DNA of 64,000 nt, from the NCBI GenBank assembly GCA_943789425.1, contig CALSUB010000009.1, positions 1 through 64,000 on the forward strand. Direction: 5' to 3'. Positions 8,334 to 17,461 of this stretch are shown here, piece after piece (within the stretch, counting starts at the first letter, position 1; every line of letters begins with the position of its first letter). The notes under the pieces were generated by a model, which was not told the origin of the DNA, searched no databases, and saw only the letters and a list, made by a program, of their open reading frames with translations. The position numbers and the translations under genes were made by a program. The DNA is from an uncultured Luminiphilus sp. GTDB taxonomy: Bacteria > Pseudomonadota > Gammaproteobacteria > Pseudomonadales > Halieaceae.

Positions 8334-10898
8334 ATGAAATGGACAGTGAGCTGGCTGTTATGGCTGATGTTAAGTACGTCGCAGACGTGGGCGGCGGGAG
8401 AGGCCGCCGCGGATCAGGACGAGTCTGACGCCGACGCCAAGGAGACGGTGGCCGAACTCATTGAAGGCGACCAGCATTACCCTGGGTTGTTCTCGTTTTA
8501 TCGCGATACTGAGACCGGTGATACCACGCTGCTGTTGAAACCGGAGCAGTTGAATCAAGAATTCATTTACTTTATCCATATCGCCAATGGCGTCGTTGAC
8601 GCTGGGAGTTTTCGGGGTGCGTATGGGCCCCGGTTTGTTTTTACGATAGAGCGGCGGTTCGATGAAGTTGCCATTATTCGGCAAAATACGGCCTTTTATT
8701 TTGACCCCGAGAACGCCATCTCGGGCGCTGCGGAGGCCAATATCGCGCGAGCGGTATTAGCAGTGCAGCCCATTCTTGCCGAAGATGAAGAAACGGGCGA
8801 GCTACTCATCGAAACCGACAGTCTATTTCTGAGCGAATCGTTTAGTCAGCTCACGCCAACACCGAATCCCGATGCCGATCCCAAGACACAATTTACATTA
8901 GGAGGGCTGGATAAAGACAAAAGCCAGATCGTAGCGCTGCGCAGCTACCCTCAAAATACCGATATTGAGGTGGAGTACGCGTTTTTTAATGCCGCGCCGC
9001 TGGTATCGGGGTCGGATGCGGTCACGGACTCGCGCCACATTGCGATTAGAGCGATGCATAGCTTGATCGAAATGCCTAAAAATGACTATCAACCTCGTTA
9101 TGCCGATGCCCGTCTGGGATCTTTTAATCAGCAAATCACGGATCTGACCTCAACCGAGGTGGCGCCGTATCGCGACGTCATCAATCGCTGGCACCTGGTC
9201 AAGAAAGATCCCTCAGCGGCGCTATCTGAGCCGGTGGAGCCGATTACGTATTGGATCGAAAATACGACACCACTGGCGTGGCGCCCCATGATTCGGTCAG
9301 CGGCGTTAGAGTGGAACAAGGCGTTTGAAAAAGCCGGCTTTCGCAATGCCGTCGAAGTGAAAATCCAACCCGATGATGCGGATTGGGAGGCAGGTGATCT
9401 CCGTTACAACGTCCTCAGATGGACGTCCTCACCTAATCCACCCTTTGGTGGTTATGGCCCCAGTTTTGCGAACCCACGAACGGGCCAGCTGTTGGGCGCC
9501 GACATCATGCTTGAGTTTTCCTTTTTGAATCGATCGACGCTGGCCCGCGAACTGATTCAAGGCGAGTCGGTAAGCACGACGCCTGCACTTTGGCCCTCTG
9601 ATCACCACTGCGGTGTGAGTCATGTGCTCGGTCTGGGAGGCGCCTTTGCCGAACTGGCGGTTAAAGCAGCGGGCGGCTCTGCCAAGATAGAAGAGCAACT
9701 CACGCGCGATCGCCTGTATTACCTCATCTTGCATGAGATTGGGCACACCTTGGGCATGAACCATAATATGAAGGCCACGCAGTTACTCAGTCGTGATCAA
9801 ATCAGTGATCCGAGCGTGAAAGCAACTGGCATTCTGGCGGGTTCGGTGATGGACTATCCCGCGGTTAACTTCGCCGAGACAGAGGCTGAGCAAACGCTGT
9901 TTTATACCATTGCACCGGGGCCTTATGACGACTGGTACATCGAGTATGCGTATTCCACGGCCTTAGCTGACGCCCCGGCGGAAGCGGCGCGTCTTGCGGA
10001 GATCGCGGCGCGTTCCTCGGAGCCTCAATTAGTGTTTGGTAACGACGCCGACGATATGCGGTATCCCGGCTCGGGATTGGATCCGCGGGTCAATATTTAT
10101 GATCTCAGCTCAGATTCTATTGGCTATGCCGCTGAGCACATGGCGTTAATGCAAACGACTCTGAATAAAATGGCAGTGTGGTCACCGAATGATGGGGCGT
10201 CATATCAAGAGGCCGTTGAGGGCGCTGCGTTAATCATCCGCTTATGGGGTACCAGCGCTGGCGTGATTTCTCGCTGGGTAGGGGGGGTGTATGTAGACCG
10301 GTCGGTGGCGGGGCAGGCCGATGCGACTGAGCCCTTCATACCCGTCGAGCGCGTCCAGCAAAAACGTGCGATGGCCGCATTGGCCGACCATCTCTTTGCA
10401 CCAAATGCGTTTGAGGTGGATGGTGCACTGTGGCGGCATACTGCTCCGCAACGTCGCGGCTTCTCGCACTTTGGTAGTACCGAGGATGCCAAAATTCATA
10501 GTGCGGTACTCAACGGGCAGCAACAGGTGCTGGATCATTTACTGCATCCGGTGGTATTGAAGCGTATTGTTGATACCGAGCTGTATGGTAATCAGTATGT
10601 ATTGAGTGACGTGATGCAGGACCTTACTGCGGCTATTTTTGCCGCGGATATGGATAGCACCGTCAATGGCTTCCGCCGCCATCTTCAGTCTGACTATGTG
10701 ACGCGACTGGGTGCGATGGCAACAGGTGCCGCAAAATCGTCTTACGATAGTTCGGCGCAGGCGATGGCTCTGTATGAGCTGTTAGCACTGCAAGATCAGC
10801 TCAAACAGCGCTCGGCGCCTGATACGATGACTCGGGCACACACACAGCATTTGCTGTTTATGATTGCGCAAAGCCTAGAGCCTGCCGCCGCAGGTTGA
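8334..10898 (+). CDS. secreted zinc-dependent metalloprotease (DUF5117/DUF4953 type)
   Basis: The 854-aa protein has a signal peptide (residues 1-21, MKWTVSWLLWLM... cleaved near TWAA) and the metzincin-type zinc motif HEIGHTLGMNH at 467-477, whose three His bind zinc and whose Glu is catalytic. A Met-turn-like SVMDYP follows about 35 residues later. The layout (large N-terminal beta domain, catalytic centre, long C-terminal helical part) matches the DUF5117-DUF4953 zinc proteases that are widespread in marine Bacteroidetes and gammaproteobacteria. It probably degrades periplasmic or extracellular protein; its target is unknown. AGAGGA precedes the ATG. It is monocistronic, and a GC-rich hairpin overlaps its stop codon. 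Confidence 0.88.
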   Translation: MKWTVSWLLWLMLSTSQTWAAGEAAADQDESDADAKETVAELIEGDQHYPGLFSFYRDTETGDTTLLLKPEQLNQEFIYFIHIANGVVDAGSFRGAYGPRFVFTIERRFDEVAIIRQNTAFYFDPENAISGAAEANIARAVLAVQPILAEDEETGELLIETDSLFLSESFSQLTPTPNPDADPKTQFTLGGLDKDKSQIVALRSYPQNTDIEVEYAFFNAAPLVSGSDAVTDSRHIAIRAMHSLIEMPKNDYQPRYADARLGSFNQQITDLTSTEVAPYRDVINRWHLVKKDPSAALSEPVEPITYWIENTTPLAWRPMIRSAALEWNKAFEKAGFRNAVEVKIQPDDADWEAGDLRYNVLRWTSSPNPPFGGYGPSFANPRTGQLLGADIMLEFSFLNRSTLARELIQGESVSTTPALWPSDHHCGVSHVLGLGGAFAELAVKAAGGSAKIEEQLTRDRLYYLILHEIGHTLGMNHNMKATQLLSRDQISDPSVKATGILAGSVMDYPAVNFAETEAEQTLFYTIAPGPYDDWYIEYAYSTALADAPAEAARLAEIAARSSEPQLVFGNDADDMRYPGSGLDPRVNIYDLSSDSIGYAAEHMALMQTTLNKMAVWSPNDGASYQEAVEGAALIIRLWGTSAGVISRWVGGVYVDRSVAGQADATEPFIPVERVQQKRAMAALADHLFAPNAFEVDGALWRHTAPQRRGFSHFGSTEDAKIHSAVLNGQQQVLDHLLHPVVLKRIVDTELYGNQYVLSDVMQDLTAAIFAADMDSTVNGFRRHLQSDYVTRLGAMATGAAKSSYDSSAQAMALYELLALQDQLKQRSAPDTMTRAHTQHLLFMIAQSLEPAAAG

Positions 10899-10908
10899 GC
10901 CTGCGGCG
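10886..10908 (+). terminator. GC-rich hairpin across the stop codon of the metalloprotease gene
   Basis: Perfect 9-bp arms CGCCGCAGG (10886-10894) and CCTGCGGCG (10900-10908) enclose the loop TTGAG. The TGA stop (10896-10898) lies in the loop. No T tract follows, so it is either a weak terminator or an mRNA 3' stabiliser. Confidence 0.4.
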
Positions 10909-11024
10909 CGGGAGCTTGGCACCCATGTGGTGCCGGGCTAACGCTGCCTTCTACCTTCGCCCCCTCGAATTGCCCCCAAGCAAAGCGGTCTACTTGGCGT
11001 CACGCCTCAGGTAGGGGGCACTCC

Positions 11025-11650
11025 CTAGGTGCTGGGGCAGGTCGCTTCGCGCTCGGGATGCCTCACTAGAGTGAGCAGTATTTCGCCAACACCGACGCCG
11101 AACTTGCGCATCTTCGATTCGTTAATGACAACGTTGTCGCTGACACGATACATGCGATCGTCGATGTTCACGTCGATAGGGCCGTCCTCGAGCTCAATGC
11201 GTAACGTGTAATCTAGAAACATGGCGTTACCTTGCCAACGGGCGTTGCCTTCGCCGACAACGTCGCCTGCAGTGCCAATGTAGCGTTGCGCTCCGTCAGG
11301 CGTCAGCGTCCAAATGCGGACTTGTTGCTCACCGTCATCGAATACAAACGCCTCATCTAGCGTACCCACACCCTCTTGCCAGCAGGCAGTGATATCCGCA
11401 TTAAAGTGGCGTGTTGCAGCGCCAGAATAGTCTCGTACGACTCCGTGTGCTGTTAATACCCCGTTAAAAAAATCTTCGGGGGATCAAATGACGGTTCCGC
11501 CATCTGATGATCATCGATAGACGCGGTGCCACAGGCGCTCAGCAGCCCGATAAGGCCGGATAACACACTCAGCCCTAGCAGGGTTCTCGCAGCGGTGGCG
11601 AATCGACCGGCCCTGTGACGAGGGCCGTCTGGAGGGGAAACAATGAACAT
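11025..11650 (-). CDS. DUF3833 lipoprotein, frameshifted
   Basis: The gene begins with ATG at 11650, with GAGGTC about 6 bases upstream, and codes a lipoprotein signal ending GLIGLLSAC. The frame stops early at KIFLTGY. In the plus-strand A7 run at 11466-11472 one base is missing: with eight, the frame reads KIFFNGVLTAHGVVRDYSG and continues through GVGTLDEAFVFDDGEQQ to the stop at 11025. The corrected 208 aa match the DUF3833 family (FDPPKIFFNG, LDEAF, GTAGDVVGE, MYRVSDNVVIN motifs), envelope proteins of unknown function. It is isolated, downstream of the HlyD operon on the same strand. Confidence 0.7.
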
Positions 11651-11735
11651 GGCAGTGACCTCAGTAAACTCAGTGAGCCATACGGACGCTTGAGGGTGTC
11701 GGATCTGCTGAGCGTCACCAGCCCCTGAGTGACGT

Positions 11736-11795
11736 ACCGCATTAGAGAGCACCGCATTAGATAGCACCGCATTAGATAGCGCTGCGCTAGAGAGC
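11736..11795. repeat. 15-bp tandem repeat, four units
   Basis: Units ACCGCATTAGAGAGC (11736), ACCGCATTAGATAGC (11751 and 11766) and a diverged GCTGCGCTAGAGAGC (11781) run head to tail. They sit just upstream of the DUF3833 gene start. The frame across them is open on the minus strand but lacks a ribosome site, so I do not treat it as coding. Confidence 0.75.
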
Positions 11796-11894
11796 AATGC
11801 GCTTTATCCACGCTGAGCGTAGGCAAGCGTCAATGCGAACAGCGCATCAAAACGAATGAGGTCTTAGCGGCTGAGGTGTTATCGTTTCTTGAGG

Positions 11895-11914
11895 GGGGGC
11901 GACCGCCCCCTTTT
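11895..11914 (+). terminator. GC hairpin with short T tract in the 11651-11964 gap
   Basis: GGGGGC (11895-11900), loop GACC and GCCCCC (11905-11910) are followed by four T on the plus strand. No plus-strand gene ends here. It may slow transcription leaving the HlyD gene at 11965 or serve an unseen transcript. Apart from this and the tandem repeat, the 314-base gap shows nothing. Confidence 0.35.
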
Positions 11915-11964
11915 CGACTCGCATGCTCAATAGGGGGCGAGTGCTTGATGAAACGCGCTTTCGT

Positions 11965-13206
11965 TTAGTGCCCACCAAAGACCAGCATTTGCACGGGCAG
12001 TAACAAGGCCTGCATTCTGAGAATAATGGCGTGGATCAGACCGACGGTATCGACCATGTGCAAAAACACGGTTTCGCCTAGCCCTAAATTGCCTTGTTCC
12101 AATCGCTCGTGATTACTGGTGTAGGCGTTAGCAATACACTTACTTCCGGGGATGACGTTGGTAAGGCCTCCGGTGTAGAGAGGCTCCATGACGACGGTCA
12201 GTGTGCCAGGGCGTGCCCGTTGTTGCGCATCAATGAGTACATCCGCCGGCTTGAGTTGCCCCGCGGCGACGACCGGCTGCACTCGCGTCACAACCATGGG
12301 AATCACCGTAAACGGATTCGATAGGCACACCACTTCAGCCAGCATGCCTTTTTTAATGACTTGTGATGCGAGTTGGTTAAAGCCAGCCGCTATTGAGGTT
12401 TGCCCCGATTCCGGTCCAGATGTTGGGATCAATACGCCAGCTGGTCGCAAAATCGGATTGACGTAGTCGCCGCGTTGAAGGAAAAACTGCGCAACTTTGC
12501 CATCCACACCGGCATAGATGACGGTCTTATCGAGCTCTACCTGCGCCTGTTCGAGCTGCTTCTGAGCACTCTTTTGCTGCGCGGGAAGGATCTCGCTGAT
12601 CTGCGTTTCTACAGCGGCAACATTGGCTTTTGCGGCTTGTACGCCGCCTTTTTTCTGGGAGAGGGAAATTTCGAGGCGGTCCAGTTCTATCTGACTCACT
12701 AATTGCTGGCCTCGTGACGCCAATGCCTGCTTTTTAGCGAGCTCGTTTTCTGTTTGTGCCAGCGAGCTTTCGGCTTGCACCTGCTGTGCCTTTGCGCCGT
12801 CTAATTGCGCTTGGGCTTGCACAAAAGCGGAGGCGATTTGACCCAGCTGACTCTCGGCGATGTTGACAGCTGCCGCCTGTGAGCTATCGAGCAAGCTGAA
12901 TAAGGGTGCTCCCGCCTCAACCGCCTCGCCATTTTTGACAAACACCTCTTCGACCAAACCGCCGCCTTGGGGGAGCAAGGGTATGGTGCGAAAGTAGGGG
13001 CCTGCATTAGTCGTTGAGGGGTGAAAATAGAAAACCACCGTGATGAAGCTGATCGTTAAAACAAAGCAGGCGGTAATCCCGATGCGAAGTTCGTACCAAA
13101 GCGTGAAGAAGGTGATCTCATTACCCCAGCGTTTACCTTGGCGGTAGCGGCGGAACAGGTAATCGGGTAAGACCGTAAACAACGAGCAGAGAATCAGTTC
13201 TAGCAT
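11965..13206 (-). CDS. HlyD-family membrane fusion protein (YibH/YiaV-like)
   Basis: The 413-aa protein has hydrophobic segments at about 2-17 and 44-62, then a split biotinyl-lipoyl domain (PLLPQGGGLVEEVFVKNGEAV) around a long coiled-coil hairpin rich in Gln and Ala (about 115-215), then a beta-barrel region. It ends in a hydrophobic helix (residues 385-410) instead of the usual soluble tail. That end, and the small membrane gene 3 bases upstream, match the E. coli yibH-yibI and yiaV-yiaW pairs. Membrane fusion proteins link an inner-membrane exporter to an outer-membrane channel, but no exporter is encoded nearby. Exported substrate unknown. Confidence 0.8.
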   Translation of the reverse strand: MLELILCSLFTVLPDYLFRRYRQGKRWGNEITFFTLWYELRIGITACFVLTISFITVVFYFHPSTTNAGPYFRTIPLLPQGGGLVEEVFVKNGEAVEAGAPLFSLLDSSQAAAVNIAESQLGQIASAFVQAQAQLDGAKAQQVQAESSLAQTENELAKKQALASRGQQLVSQIELDRLEISLSQKKGGVQAAKANVAAVETQISEILPAQQKSAQKQLEQAQVELDKTVIYAGVDGKVAQFFLQRGDYVNPILRPAGVLIPTSGPESGQTSIAAGFNQLASQVIKKGMLAEVVCLSNPFTVIPMVVTRVQPVVAAGQLKPADVLIDAQQRARPGTLTVVMEPLYTGGLTNVIPGSKCIANAYTSNHERLEQGNLGLGETVFLHMVDTVGLIHAIILRMQALLLPVQMLVFGGH

Positions 13207-13209
13207 GAC

Positions 13210-13602
13210 TTAACGCGCCTCCTCGGAGTGATCGAGTTGCGGTTCTGTGGGGTCTGCATCCGTTGTCGTCAGTTTTTTTAACGAATCTGAAATACTGCGA
13301 ATCGGCGTTAAAAAGTCGGGTAGCTTGAGCACTGCTAGGATCAATGCGACCACCCAGAAGATATTATTGTGGGTAAACAATGCCAGCAGTGCGAGCACCA
13401 TAATCAATTGAGATTGTGTGTTGCCGTGCTTATGGGCCAGCCGCTCTGGAATCGCGTGAAGCGACAGATAGCCGACACCAATGCCCAATACTGCCAGTAC
13501 TAAAATAACAGTGATCGCGGAAAAGAGGGGATCACTGCCATCGGCAGCACCAATGAAGCTGGGCAGTACGTGGGGGGCAAGCGGATGGAGTTCTGCAGAC
13601 AT
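13210..13602 (-). CDS. small inner-membrane protein, DUF3302-like (YibI/YiaW type)
   Basis: The 130-aa protein has hydrophobic segments at about 27-49 and 66-92. The order SLHAIPERLAHKHGN then LFTHNNIFWVVALILAVL resembles the LHDIPYLIAKKRNHP ... LFTLHVIWPFLWIWATLY pattern of E. coli YiaW (recalled, not searched). The C-terminal 35 residues are charged and disordered. GAGGTC lies about 6 bases before the ATG. It is followed after 3 bases by the HlyD gene, as YiaW/YibI go with YiaV/YibH, so the two probably act together. Function unknown. Confidence 0.6.
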   Translation of the reverse strand: MSAELHPLAPHVLPSFIGAADGSDPLFSAITVILVLAVLGIGVGYLSLHAIPERLAHKHGNTQSQLIMVLALLALFTHNNIFWVVALILAVLKLPDFLTPIRSISDSLKKLTTTDADPTEPQLDHSEEAR

Positions 13603-13640
13603 GGTGTCGACCTCTCAGCAGTGACGGTGACTCAAGTTGA

Positions 13641-14108
13641 TCAGGCAGCGGCCGGTGTGTTCTGTCTCAGCAGTGCGTGACGTAAATGATCTGTTGTGAG
13701 TGTACGCAGAATATTACCCTCTTGGTCGAGCTGATCAGTCAGTTGGCCATCGGGCGCATACAGCTCAAATAAGACGAGGGCACCGTTGGCGCCGCCTTGC
13801 TCCATATGGATATCGCCGGGCGGTTTCTTAGCATAGTCACCGGCGGTTCTAACGGTTGTTGCGGTCAGTTCATCATGTTCGTAAGTACTGACATGGAGCT
13901 CTCCGGCGAGGACGATTGAAGTGGTCGAGCAGAGGTGTCGGTGAAAGTGGCAATAACAATGAGGGTCCCAGCGATACAGCACGCTGACATGCCCCGATGT
14001 ATCGATATCAAGAATCGTACCCCAATAGCTGATGGGCGTATCGCTAACACTGTCATCACGGTAGTGAGTCCAGTGCAGCGCACTGTGATCGAGCAAATTA
14101 CCGTTCAC
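13641..14108 (-). CDS. cupin-fold protein
   Basis: The 155-aa protein has a cupin core: HCYCHFHRHLCSTT followed by IVLAGELHV (first cupin motif, His/Cys-rich) and KPPGDIHMEQGGANG (second motif, GD-x-H). The His residues could bind a metal ion, so a small dioxygenase, isomerase or sensor role is possible. The start is uncertain: the GTG at 14108 has only a poor GAGAC ahead, and the frame stays open upstream (NNQWQRDVNGN), so the true N-terminus may be a little longer. It is the first gene of a three-gene operon with the DUF3302-like and HlyD genes. Confidence 0.6.
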   Translation of the reverse strand: MNGNLLDHSALHWTHYRDDSVSDTPISYWGTILDIDTSGHVSVLYRWDPHCYCHFHRHLCSTTSIVLAGELHVSTYEHDELTATTVRTAGDYAKKPPGDIHMEQGGANGALVLFELYAPDGQLTDQLDQEGNILRTLTTDHLRHALLRQNTPAAA

Positions 14109-14240
14109 GTCTCGTTGCCACTGATTATTTAGGAGTGACCCTCGATAATGGCAACATTTCCAGCTCAGTCAACTGGCAAGATGAAACCTGTCACCAATAG
14201 AGCAGTTTTCAGCTGAAATACTGAGATGACGACAGGTGGG

Positions 14241-15878
14241 TTACTCAGCGCTAATAAAGGGCCCATCGACGCAAATTCGGCGACCATCTGGCGACGCACA
14301 GGCGCCACAAATGCCCACGCCACACTTCGTCAAATAGTCGATCGCGCTGTAAATGCGGTCCGCCGACACGAATTGTTGCTGTACGGCTTCGCTGGCATGA
14401 ATCATGGGTGCCGGCCCACAATTATAGAAAATCATCTTCTCCAGGGCGGCGGCTGATTGCTCGGCTAAAAAGGTGGCCAATGCGTCGCTGACGCGACCTT
14501 CGAATCCTGCGCTGCCATCGTCTGTCGCAATAGTGACCCGAGCCGCACTGTCGCACTCCTCACGGAAGTACAGTCGGTTAGCGGTGCGCGCACCGACAAA
14601 GATATCAGCGGGTTGTTCTGCTGAACCAAAATCTTCAGCAATTTGCAGTACCGCGGCCAGCCCCGTGCCCCCCGCGACACACACGATATGCGCACCTTCA
14701 GGGGGGGAGACGGCAACCCCGTGAGGGCCTCTCAAGTACAGCGTATCGCCGGGAGAGATTTGGTAACAGGCATCGGTAAACGGCCCCACATTGATCACCG
14801 CTAACCTGACGGGGTCCGCGGTCAGGCAGGAAAACGGCTTTTCACCGACGCCGGGTATCCAGACAAAGACATATTCACCGGCCCGGATATCGAGGCTGCC
14901 ATCGAGGGTCACCACACTGATGTCGTCACAGACGGGCTTATTGTCAGTCACGTGATAAGGACTAAAACTCATATCCAAGTCGAAGCGAACCTGCTCAGCG
15001 GCTCGGTCTGTTTGGTGGTTCATATCCTGCGCAAGATCGGCAAAGTATTGCCCCAATGCCTCGGTATCGAGCCCGGTGAGCCCCGATCCAATGCCGAAAA
15101 TAGTGGCGCCACAGTGTGCTACTGCCCGGCAGTCCGCGGCAGAAGAGAGACCGCCACAACCGATTAGGGGTAAATCGGTCACAGCGCGCAGGGCCGCTAG
15201 CGCCTTCAAGGTGACGGGTAAAACGCCTTTCCCTGACATCCCACCCAACCCGTTACTGAGTATGGGGTGACCATGACTCTCGGTGTAGCCGGGCCCAGTG
15301 GTGTTGATCGCACACAGACCCGCTGCGCCACCCGCTAACGCGGCTTGTCCAATCACCGCGATATCGTCTACGTTGGGTGTGAGTTTGGCGATAACCGGTA
15401 TCTCTACGGCGTCACAGACCGCGGCGACGATATCCCTCACCATATCCGGATCTTGTCCCATTGCCATGCCGTAGCCTTTGGCATGGGGACAGGACAGATT
15501 GAGTTCCAAACCGTCTGCTACCGGAGCCAGCTGCCGGGCCACGGCAACAAATTCTTCAATGGATCCCCCAAAAATGGAGACGAGCAAAAATCGATCTTCT
15601 GGCACGGTGAGCGTGCGAAGACCTTCGAGGGCATCTTCGACACCTGGGTTGGTCAAGCCAATCGCGTTGACGAAACAGCCCGGCGCATACTGACTGTAAA
15701 CGGGTTCTCGATATCCCAACCGAGGCTCAAACCCGATACTTTTTGTCGTGATCACACCAATCTCAGGGATCGTATCGATCACGCGCTGGATAATGGAAGG
15801 CGCGGTGGTCACAATCCCCGATGGGATCGTAAAGGGGCCCGATAGCTGCTTTCCGAGAAACTCGGTGGTCAAAGTCAT
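14241..15878 (-). CDS. fused dihydroorotate dehydrogenase, PyrD (class 1B) plus PyrK
   Basis: Residues 1-300 are a class 1 dihydroorotate dehydrogenase barrel: NAIGLTNPG (71-79) and the active-site base Cys130 in LNLSCPHAKG, with FMN-phosphate loops GCGGLSS and GIGSGLTG. Residues about 305-545 are a PyrK electron-transfer domain: an FAD barrel, a GGTGLAAVLQIAE nucleotide-binding loop and a C-terminal [2Fe-2S] site with Cys519, Cys524, Cys527 and Cys536. In class 1B enzymes these are two subunits (PyrDB and PyrK) that pass electrons from dihydroorotate to NAD+. Here they form one 545-aa chain. Gammaproteobacteria normally use the quinone-linked class 2 PyrD, so this may be an extra enzyme or act on another dihydropyrimidine. 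It is followed by selO, 86 bases away. Confidence 0.85.
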   Translation of the reverse strand: MTLTTEFLGKQLSGPFTIPSGIVTTAPSIIQRVIDTIPEIGVITTKSIGFEPRLGYREPVYSQYAPGCFVNAIGLTNPGVEDALEGLRTLTVPEDRFLLVSIFGGSIEEFVAVARQLAPVADGLELNLSCPHAKGYGMAMGQDPDMVRDIVAAVCDAVEIPVIAKLTPNVDDIAVIGQAALAGGAAGLCAINTTGPGYTESHGHPILSNGLGGMSGKGVLPVTLKALAALRAVTDLPLIGCGGLSSAADCRAVAHCGATIFGIGSGLTGLDTEALGQYFADLAQDMNHQTDRAAEQVRFDLDMSFSPYHVTDNKPVCDDISVVTLDGSLDIRAGEYVFVWIPGVGEKPFSCLTADPVRLAVINVGPFTDACYQISPGDTLYLRGPHGVAVSPPEGAHIVCVAGGTGLAAVLQIAEDFGSAEQPADIFVGARTANRLYFREECDSAARVTIATDDGSAGFEGRVSDALATFLAEQSAAALEKMIFYNCGPAPMIHASEAVQQQFVSADRIYSAIDYLTKCGVGICGACASPDGRRICVDGPFISAE

Positions 15879-15964
15879 ATCTCCATGTTGAAGCCACGAT
15901 TATACGTTGCCCGGCCGCAGGGCGTCATTCAAAGACTGGCACTGACCCGCCAGCACGGGCGATA

Positions 15965-17434
15965 TTAGGTGCCACAAAAGGTTTGCGTGACCCGTTCTTC
16001 TTCGCTCGGGGGGCGCGCCCATTCGAGATCATCGCTATCCCAGGTAAATGGGGTTTGGGCGCGTGCAGCCCATGCGTGTATCCAGTCGGTCTCATCCTTC
16101 TCCGCCAGTTCAATGGCGCGCTGCACCAGATGATTTCTCGGAATCACGACGGGGTTGGCCGATTGCATGTTTGTATTCAGCATCTCGGTATCCCCCGCAT
16201 TGTCTTTGCGCCGCGCTGCCCATTGCTGCGCCCACTCCGTCAACGCTACGGGAGCGGCAAATAGCTCGGGTAGAGGCGAATGCGCCAGTGTGTCGTTGGC
16301 GCATTCCGTTAGCCATCGAAACGCCAAGGTAAAATCTAGACGCTCAGCGGCCAAGATATCGTGGAAAGCCTGCAGTAGTGGGCCGTCGGTCTCTTTCATG
16401 CTATCGAGCCCTAGTTTCGTTGCTAAGCGGGCTTGATGCAGGTGGTGGAAGCGCTGCGGGTAACGGTCAACGACGGCCTGCGCTTGCTGTTGTGCCACCG
16501 TGGGATCCGTGTCGATGAGCGGCAGCAAACACTCCGCTAATACGGCGAGATTCCAATGCATGATGCCCGGTTGATTGGGCCAGGCGTAGCGACCTTGGCG
16601 ATCAATGGAGCTGAAGGAAGCGGTCGGGTCAAAATGGTCCATAAAGGCGCAAGGACCATAATCGATGGTTTCACCACACAGTAAGGCATTGTCGGTATTG
16701 AGGACGCCGTGGACGAAGCCAAGTACCTGCCAGTGCGCCACCAAATTAGCGAAATGAGCGCAAACACCATCGAGCAGCACTAAAGCTGCGTTCTGTTCTC
16801 CTGAGTAGTTCGGAAAATGGCGCTGTACAACATAGTCGACTAATTCTGCCAAACCCTCACCGTCGCGCGTCATGGCGAAGTACTGCACGGTGCCGACGCG
16901 GAGGTGGCTACTCGCCACTCTTGTCAGGACGGCGCCGGGTTCGAGGCGATTGCGATAGACCGGGTCACCGCTGCTAATGGCTGCCAGCGCCCGCGTCGTG
17001 GGCACACCGAGGGCGTTCATCGCTTCGGACAACAAATACTCTCTGATCACGGGTCCTACAGGAGAGCGGCCGTCACCACCACGAGAATAGGGCGTTGGGC
17101 CCGCACCCTTTAACTGAATGTCAAAACGATCGCCAGCAGAGGTGACCCATTCGCCGAGCAAGGTGGCACGGCCATCACCGAGTTGCGGATTATACTGTCC
17201 GAATTGGTGCCCGGCATAAGCAGTGGCGATGGGTTGTGTGCCCTGAAGCATCTCATTCCCTGCCAGCGCGCTCAGTTGCGCCGGGTCGGACAGCGGGTCA
17301 CTCGGCCACTCGAGCGCGGCCGCGAGCCTCGAATTCCACAGCAACAGCTTGGGCGCCGAGACAGGATCGAGTTGCTGTACTGAACTGAAAGTGCGACCCA
17401 GGCGCGCATAGGAATGATCAAACCCTGCTGTCAT
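15965..17434 (-). CDS. selO: protein adenylyltransferase SelO (YdiU/UPF0061)
   Basis: The 489-aa protein has the SelO pseudokinase signature: AGHQFGQYNPQLGDGRA, the glycine-rich KGAGPTPYSRGGDGRSPVGP and a downstream NTDNALLCG ... DYGPCAFMD metal-binding region. SelO transfers AMP to Ser/Thr/Tyr of partner proteins and is linked to redox stress. The C-terminus reads TFCGT, so the conserved near-terminal Cys (selenocysteine in eukaryotes) is present. Length is normal for bacteria. It lies between pyrDK and an AsmA gene on the same strand. Confidence 0.93.
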   Translation of the reverse strand: MTAGFDHSYARLGRTFSSVQQLDPVSAPKLLLWNSRLAAALEWPSDPLSDPAQLSALAGNEMLQGTQPIATAYAGHQFGQYNPQLGDGRATLLGEWVTSAGDRFDIQLKGAGPTPYSRGGDGRSPVGPVIREYLLSEAMNALGVPTTRALAAISSGDPVYRNRLEPGAVLTRVASSHLRVGTVQYFAMTRDGEGLAELVDYVVQRHFPNYSGEQNAALVLLDGVCAHFANLVAHWQVLGFVHGVLNTDNALLCGETIDYGPCAFMDHFDPTASFSSIDRQGRYAWPNQPGIMHWNLAVLAECLLPLIDTDPTVAQQQAQAVVDRYPQRFHHLHQARLATKLGLDSMKETDGPLLQAFHDILAAERLDFTLAFRWLTECANDTLAHSPLPELFAAPVALTEWAQQWAARRKDNAGDTEMLNTNMQSANPVVIPRNHLVQRAIELAEKDETDWIHAWAARAQTPFTWDSDDLEWARPPSEEERVTQTFCGT

Positions 17435-17461
17435 CGTCTCGCTACCGCAATGGGAAACAGT

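Noticed and set aside
11965-13206. HlyD as part of a type I secretion system
   Set aside because: No ABC transporter, outer-membrane channel or repeat-toxin gene is nearby, and its partner is DUF3302-like.
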